17,855 nt of DNA from Candidatus Nealsoniibacteriota bacterium (GTDB taxonomy: Bacteria; Patescibacteriota; Minisyncoccia; Minisyncoccales; CSSED10-335), in NCBI GenBank assembly GCA_003557585.1, contig PWOE01000079.1, positions 1-17,855 of the forward strand, given 5' to 3'. Under the pieces are notes generated by a model. That model saw only the letters and a program-made list of their open reading frames with translations. It had not been told where the DNA came from and searched no databases. Below, piece after piece: positions 14,767 to 17,855 of the stretch (the first letter of the stretch is position 1; every line of letters begins with the position of its first letter). Position numbers and translations under genes: made by a program.

Positions 14767-14960
14767 AATTGTTCCTCCTCTGGTTTAGTATATTTTTTTC
14801 GTATTTCAGCTATTTGTTGTGGGTTGAATAGAATTTTCGGTCTCTTCCATTCGTCCGACACACAATGGGCTACTTTTTTCTCCTTTATTAACCACCGCAC
14901 ATACTGCCGAGACCTGCCAAGCAGTTTGCCAAGCCCCGCCATGTCAAGATACATTGTCAT
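14763..14960 (-). CDS. Excisionase/MerR-like helix-turn-helix protein
   Basis: This 65-residue protein has the layout of an HTH_17/excisionase-type winged helix: YLDMAGLGKLLGRSRQYVRW (helix-turn-helix), then LIKEKKVAHC and a wing-like KRPKILFNPQQIAEI. Such proteins act as DNA-bending recombination directionality factors or as small repressors. The start has AAGGAGGTGA upstream, and four-base overlaps (ATGA) join it to the genes on either side, so it is co-translated with the RecT-like gene. No integrase is in the window, so a regulator of the cluster is as likely as an excisionase. Confidence 0.75.
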   Translation of the reverse strand: MTMYLDMAGLGKLLGRSRQYVRWLIKEKKVAHCVSDEWKRPKILFNPQQIAEIRKKYTKPEEEQL

Positions 14961-15349
14961 TTATCCTCACCTCCTTTTCTTCTTTTTTTCTCTAATTGCA
15001 CTCCATATTTCAATCCCAGATAAAAAGCTATCCCTGGTTTCAGGTCTTTAATTTGAGGGTCCTCACTCATTGTTTCTATTGTTTCTATTATGTCATTAAC
15101 TCTGTCAACTCTTTTCCGGGAGCTTTCGCTAACAACACTCATAATATAACACCCAACCATAACCTTTTCAGGGACCTCCAAGTCATCATCTACAATTATT
15201 TTTCCAATCGTGTCCACTAATCGGGGGAGTTGTTTTTTTTCTATCTGGTCGGTTAGGTTTTGTGTTTTTTTTTGTAGAAAATCATGCCGGGAGGGGTGAA
15301 TACCGCAGATTCTTTCAATCTCTTCTCGTTTCCACTTTTCTTCTCTCAT
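14957..15349 (-). CDS. Hypothetical helical protein
   Basis: I place the start at the ATG at 15349 because AAGGAG lies seven bases upstream. An in-frame ATG at 15415 would add 22 lysine-rich residues but has no ribosome binding site and lies on the proposed promoter. The 130-residue product is charged and helical, with a basic N-terminus (REEKWKREEIERI), a central segment (EKVMVGCYIMSVVSESSRKR) and a tail ending KKRRKGGEDK. No family is recognised. It is the first gene of the leftward recombination cluster and is probably expressed early. Confidence 0.72.
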   Translation of the reverse strand: MREEKWKREEIERICGIHPSRHDFLQKKTQNLTDQIEKKQLPRLVDTIGKIIVDDDLEVPEKVMVGCYIMSVVSESSRKRVDRVNDIIETIETMSEDPQIKDLKPGIAFYLGLKYGVQLEKKRRKGGEDK

Positions 15350-15405
15350 TTTTCTTCTCCTTTTTAACTGTATTTTTTTTTCTTCCTTCAACTTCTCTTG
15401 CCTAA

Positions 15406-15447
15406 AAAATAACATATAAAAACAGAGTTGTCAAGTCGCTCTGTTTT
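15406..15447 (-). promoter_or_regulatory. Leftward promoter overlapping a palindrome (possible operator)
   Basis: On the minus strand TTGACA (15429-15434) is followed after 17 bases by TATTTT (15406-15411), a good sigma-70-like spacing, about 55 bases before the start at 15349. An inverted repeat, AAAACAGAG (15419-15427) and CTCTGTTTT (15439-15447) with an 11-base loop, straddles the -35 element. This could be an operator, or the hairpin followed by TTTTTATA could act as a terminator for the upstream gene. Both readings rest on sequence alone. Confidence 0.5.
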
Positions 15448-15584
15448 CTCGTGAATAAATTTCTTAGACCTACGAATAGTAATAAAGTAAAAGCCTGTTG
15501 ATAACCTGTGTAAAACTTTCACGGGAGTCCTCATTTTACTCTGGGAAAAGGGTTGGATATAAGTCTGACTTAGGGTATCTGTGT

Positions 15585-15614
15585 CTTGCCATTTCTTGCC
15601 ATTTCTTGCCATTT
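15585..15614. repeat. Three perfect 10-bp tandem repeats (iteron-like)
   Basis: CTTGCCATTT occurs three times without a gap at 15585-15594, 15595-15604 and 15605-15614. The 10-bp period is about one helical turn, so a protein could bind all three on the same face. A fourth TTGCCA core occurs at 15734-15739. Confidence 0.8.
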
Positions 15615-15636
15615 TCAGGGGTGTTGTTGTTTGTAA

Positions 15637-15731
15637 GTAAAGTCGGTCTCGCGGTTTTATATAGATATATATATATATTATATATATATCAATATAAATT
15701 TCTGTCTTGTATTTGTAAAAGTAAAGTCAGT
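15637..15731. repeat. Direct repeats flanking the AT palindrome
   Basis: GTAAAGTCGGT (15637-15647) and GTAAAGTCAGT (15721-15731) differ at one base, have the same orientation and lie either side of the AT palindrome. Both are preceded by TTGTAA (15631-15636 and 15713-15718). They are candidate binding sites for an initiator or repressor. Confidence 0.6.
15664..15690. repeat. AT-dinucleotide palindrome (12-bp arms)
   Basis: A run of alternating A and T bounded by G at 15664 and C at 15690 forms two perfect 12-bp arms around a three-base centre. It is the lowest-melting segment of the window, as expected for an unwinding element or cruciform. Confidence 0.75.
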
Positions 15732-15745
15732 TTTTGCCACTTATT

Positions 15746-17485
15746 TTAGAATAGATTTTTTTGTCTCATCTCATCAATTAGACTGTTGATTTTAATTATA
15801 AAAGTCTTTATAAATTTTTCCTTTACTTCAATTTCTCTGGAATTTAAAGTTGTCTCTATGGTCTCTTCAATCTCTTTGTCTTGTGATATTATTGGAGCTC
15901 GAATATGTTCCTCTTCTTCTCGGCTAATCGGGAGTCTTGCTAAGTCTGGTAAAAGTCTTATTACTCTTGCTGGGGTATTCGTAACCTCTTCTTTCATTGC
16001 GTGTTTTTGATGTGGCCAGATAACTCCGTCCGTGAAAAATAATACCGCTTTTTTTTCGTCTCTGTTTTCTTTGACGGCTTTAATAACAGCCGGCAAGGGT
16101 TTCGTAGAACAGCCGTTTGAGTCCACTGGTTCAATTATATCTTCAATCAAGTTTACTTCTTTTCCATTGCAACGGTGTATACCGTCCGAATAGAAAATTA
16201 CTTTAATTTCTAATTGGCTTTCCATTTTTTTATAGATATCCCGCAAGTCCATTAAAAATTTGTCAATAATTGAATTTGCGTTGAATCCGTTATCGCTTTT
16301 GTTGAGTCTTGTTTTCATACTAATAGATTTGTCGGATATAATATATAATACAGTTTTAGCCTCGTGCTGTTGGGTTGTTTTAAAAATGTCTTGCGGCTTG
16401 CCAGTTAATATGTTTATTAATTTATCCTCGTCAATTTCTGTTTGACCTTTCACTTTTTTGGTGTTGGTTTTATAAATTAATTTTTCCAAGGCTCTCTTTG
16501 TTATTTCCTTTAGTTGTTCGGGTGTTGGGTATCCGTCTTCGTATATCTTTGATTTTTTCTCAATAATCGTTTGAATGTTTTCTCTTCCTATATCTGGGGC
16601 GGTAGCCTCGTCGTGGTCTGGGTCGCGGTCTGGTCTTTCCTCGGGCTTGCTGTCGCGGTCTTTTTCCTCGGGCTTGCTGTCGCGGTCTTTTTCCTCGGGC
16701 TTGCCGTCGCGGTCTTTTTCCTCGGGCTTGCCGTCGCGGTCTCTTTCCTCGGGCTTGCCGTCGCGGTCTCTTTCCTCGGGCTTGCCGTCGCGGTCTTTTT
16801 CCTCGGTGTTTTTTTTCTGTTTTTCTAAGAGCTTCTGAAGTTTTCCTATTTTTTTAGCTCTGCTTTTTTTAGATTTATCATATTTTCTAAAAGAATCTAC
16901 AAGTTTATTAAGCTCGTCCTTTCCAAGCTTTGCGGGGCTGGCTTCCGGTAAAATGTCTGGTAGTTTTTCACCTATGATTTTTTCACAGTTCCTTTGAAGT
17001 AATTGAAGTCCTGTGGTTCGGACTGTGGCTTTCTGGGGGGGGGTTTCTTGGTATTTTTTTCGGTGTTTCTTTAGGTGTTTTTTATATCCTAAACTCATAA
17101 GTCTCTTATAGCCAAGAACTTCGGTTGACAATTTTCCGTCAATATATATATCTTCAATGATGTTGTTAAGCTCTTGGGTGTTTTTTTCTGTCAATCCATA
17201 TTCCTGCGGTCTGTCAATGTATCTGCGGTTGCTTTTTTTTGATATGTGTCCAGACTCGTGTATTATGCCTTGCAGTAATTCGGGGTCAAGCTCTTGTCCT
17301 TTCAAGCAGTCCTTCGGAATAAATATTTTTGTTTTGCTATCAGTTCGGGGGGTGCCGTCGTCTGCTATTATTTGTATATCGTCTCGGGCTGTCAGTGCTC
17401 TGGCTGTTTTTTGGGTTGAATCTCGGTTTCCCTCAATGGTCTGAATTACTGAACCTTTAATTTTATCGTATATATTAGTTTTCAT
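15746..17485 (-). CDS. CobT-like protein: HEXXH metallopeptidase-like domain plus VWA (MIDAS) domain
   Basis: This is a 579-residue protein. Residues about 65-125 carry a zinc-peptidase-like motif, HESGH (76-80), followed by NNIIEDIYIDGKL with a possible third ligand at Glu111. This arrangement occurs in CobT and related VWA-linked metallopeptidase-like proteins. Residues about 205-228 are basic. Residues 230-283 are six 9-residue repeats (KDRDGKPEE type), a charged linker. Residues about 375-530 are a von Willebrand A domain with the MIDAS DKSIS (385-389), a central YSDG and a later FFTDG (Thr485). CobT-type VWA proteins act with a MoxR/CobS-type AAA+ ATPase, and the gene one base upstream encodes the end of such an ATPase. 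Despite the CobT resemblance, a cobalamin role is not implied; a remodelling or proteolytic role during infection is inferred. A run of nine G on the + strand (17035-17043) lies within it. Confidence 0.8.
   Translation of the reverse strand: MKTNIYDKIKGSVIQTIEGNRDSTQKTARALTARDDIQIIADDGTPRTDSKTKIFIPKDCLKGQELDPELLQGIIHESGHISKKSNRRYIDRPQEYGLTEKNTQELNNIIEDIYIDGKLSTEVLGYKRLMSLGYKKHLKKHRKKYQETPPQKATVRTTGLQLLQRNCEKIIGEKLPDILPEASPAKLGKDELNKLVDSFRKYDKSKKSRAKKIGKLQKLLEKQKKNTEEKDRDGKPEERDRDGKPEERDRDGKPEEKDRDGKPEEKDRDSKPEEKDRDSKPEERPDRDPDHDEATAPDIGRENIQTIIEKKSKIYEDGYPTPEQLKEITKRALEKLIYKTNTKKVKGQTEIDEDKLINILTGKPQDIFKTTQQHEAKTVLYIISDKSISMKTRLNKSDNGFNANSIIDKFLMDLRDIYKKMESQLEIKVIFYSDGIHRCNGKEVNLIEDIIEPVDSNGCSTKPLPAVIKAVKENRDEKKAVLFFTDGVIWPHQKHAMKEEVTNTPARVIRLLPDLARLPISREEEEHIRAPIISQDKEIEETIETTLNSREIEVKEKFIKTFIIKINSLIDEMRQKNLF
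16637..16798 (-). repeat. Six 27-bp tandem repeats in the CobT-like gene
   Basis: Six consecutive in-frame 27-base units encode [KR]DRD[GS]KPEE. The four upstream units have Gly and the last two Ser at the fifth position. The DNA is nearly identical between units and more GC-rich than the surrounding gene, so recent expansion or contraction by slippage or recombination is likely. It forms a flexible charged linker between the peptidase-like and VWA domains. Confidence 0.9.
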
Positions 17486-17486
17486 T

Positions 17487-17855
17487 TTATTTTTCCTCTA
17501 TCGATACTTCAATTATCTGTTTGAGACTTTTAAAACTGCTATCGTCAGGGTGGTGATGTTTCCTAATTATCATTGTCCAGCTGGTCTCCCAGTCCATTCC
17601 TGCTTTTATCAGTTTGATAGCTTGCATTGCTCCTCGAAGAGATACGGGGTTCTCGGTGTTATTACTTTCAGCCCAGTTGTCCAGTGTTTTTAAAAGAGCG
17701 TGTAGCTGTTTTTTTAGTCCTGCGGGTGGATGTATCATTTTTATTTTTTCATCTAAAGACAAGGCGGGAATATCAATTTTTGGTATTCTGTCTGCTATCT
17801 CTCGGCTTTCATTGAATCGACTCGAATACTCATTTCCCTCGTTCATAGTTCCAAA
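17487..17855 (-). CDS. C-terminal part of MoxR/CobS-type AAA+ ATPase (runs off right edge)
   Basis: The frame is open to the right edge, so the methionine at 17846 is probably internal. The visible 122 residues begin FGTMNEGNEYSSRFNES and continue EIADRIPKIDIPALSLDEKI. This matches the sensor-1 and post-sensor region of MoxR/CobS ATPases (ATMN, then DR followed by hydrophobic residues). The rest (VSLRGAMQAIKLIKAGMDWE, then a histidine-rich KHHHPDD) fits the C-terminal helical lid. Walker A and B would lie beyond the edge. The stop is one base from the start of the CobT-like gene, so the two form an ATPase/VWA pair. Confidence 0.7.
   Translation of the reverse strand, partial: FGTMNEGNEYSSRFNESREIADRIPKIDIPALSLDEKIKMIHPPAGLKKQLHALLKTLDNWAESNNTENPVSLRGAMQAIKLIKAGMDWETSWTMIIRKHHHPDDSSFKSLKQIIEVSIEEK

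Larger units (their letters stand above)
15480..15740. other. Gene-free region: candidate replication origin
   Basis: The stretch 15416-15745 has no convincing gene. It contains TTATCAACA (15496-15504, minus strand), one mismatch from the DnaA box TTATCCACA, with a second related TTACACAGG beside it (15505-15513). Three 10-bp direct repeats, a 12-bp AT palindrome and direct repeats flanking that palindrome follow. Iterons, DnaA-like boxes and an easily melted AT tract together are the usual parts of an origin. The alternative is a complex regulatory region for the leftward cluster. Confidence 0.45.

Noticed and set aside
15416..15612. Minus-strand frame with ATG at 15534 or further upstream (product containing MRTPVKVLHRL)
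   Set aside because: There is no good ribosome binding site, and the frame runs through the iterons, DnaA-like boxes, palindrome and promoter. It is better explained as regulatory or origin DNA.
16637..16798. CRISPR-like array
   Set aside because: The units are contiguous 27-bp repeats with no spacers and are translated in frame.
16571..16838. Two plus-strand frames opposite the 27-bp repeats, encoding hydrophobic or serine-rich repeats
   Set aside because: They exist only because the tandem repeats are open in all frames. The minus-strand frame has the peptidase-like and VWA domains.
15746..17485. Cobalamin biosynthesis (cobaltochelatase CobT)
   Set aside because: The similarity is in the VWA/metallopeptidase-like architecture shared with many phage proteins. 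No other cobalamin gene is present and the context is phage recombination.

Overview
The window looks like part of a tailed bacteriophage (or prophage) genome, probably podovirus-like. The case rests on three things: a co-directional block of virion genes ending in a very large (2581-residue) ejection-type protein, a phage recombination pair (RecT-like annealing protein and PD-(D/E)XK nuclease), and dense packing with overlapping start and stop codons. No terminase, portal, capsid, polymerase, integrase or tRNA gene is in the window, so host and lifestyle cannot be fixed. Shine-Dalgarno sequences are strong (AGGAGG type), arginine is mostly AGA/AGG, ATA is a common isoleucine codon and coding strands are purine-rich. 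This would fit a Firmicute-like or thermophilic/anaerobic host, but that is only an inference.

Left part (1-11746, + strand, late/virion genes). The 3' end of an unknown gene is followed by a tail/receptor-type protein with an Ig-like domain, a DUF1566 (Lcl/C-type-lectin-like) region whose two halves appear in swapped order, and a beta-rich C-terminus. Then come a small coiled-coil protein, three proteins that look like internal or ejection proteins, and the giant protein, which carries a complete JAMM/RadC-like metalloprotease motif mid-protein and a polyvalent-protein-like helical region near its C-terminus. A small basic aromatic protein and a DUF5675-like protein close the block. Five gene junctions are TAATG or TGATG one-base overlaps. 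From 1365 to 11252 six consecutive proteins (about 3280 residues) contain no cysteine.

Right part (11760-17855, - strand, probably early genes, read right to left). A truncated MoxR/CobS-type AAA+ ATPase runs off the right edge and is followed one base later by a CobT-like protein that fuses an HEXXH metallopeptidase-like domain to a VWA domain with a MIDAS motif. A roughly 330-bp gene-free stretch holds a candidate replication origin (DnaA-box-like sites, three 10-bp iterons, an AT palindrome flanked by direct repeats) and a leftward promoter overlapping a palindrome. Then come a helical protein, an excisionase-like HTH protein, the RecT-like protein with two related C-terminal helical modules, a possible terminator, and a tightly overlapped set: a 56-residue coiled-coil protein, a zinc-ribbon protein, a small gene that appears frameshifted by one base, a 99-residue unknown and the nuclease. 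Several of these junctions share an 8-base overlap (ATG/GTG-NN-stop).

The two gene blocks converge with only 13 bp between their stop codons. A plausible overall picture is early recombination and ATPase/VWA modules on the minus strand, and structural and DNA-ejection proteins plus a possible lysis-associated gene on the plus strand.
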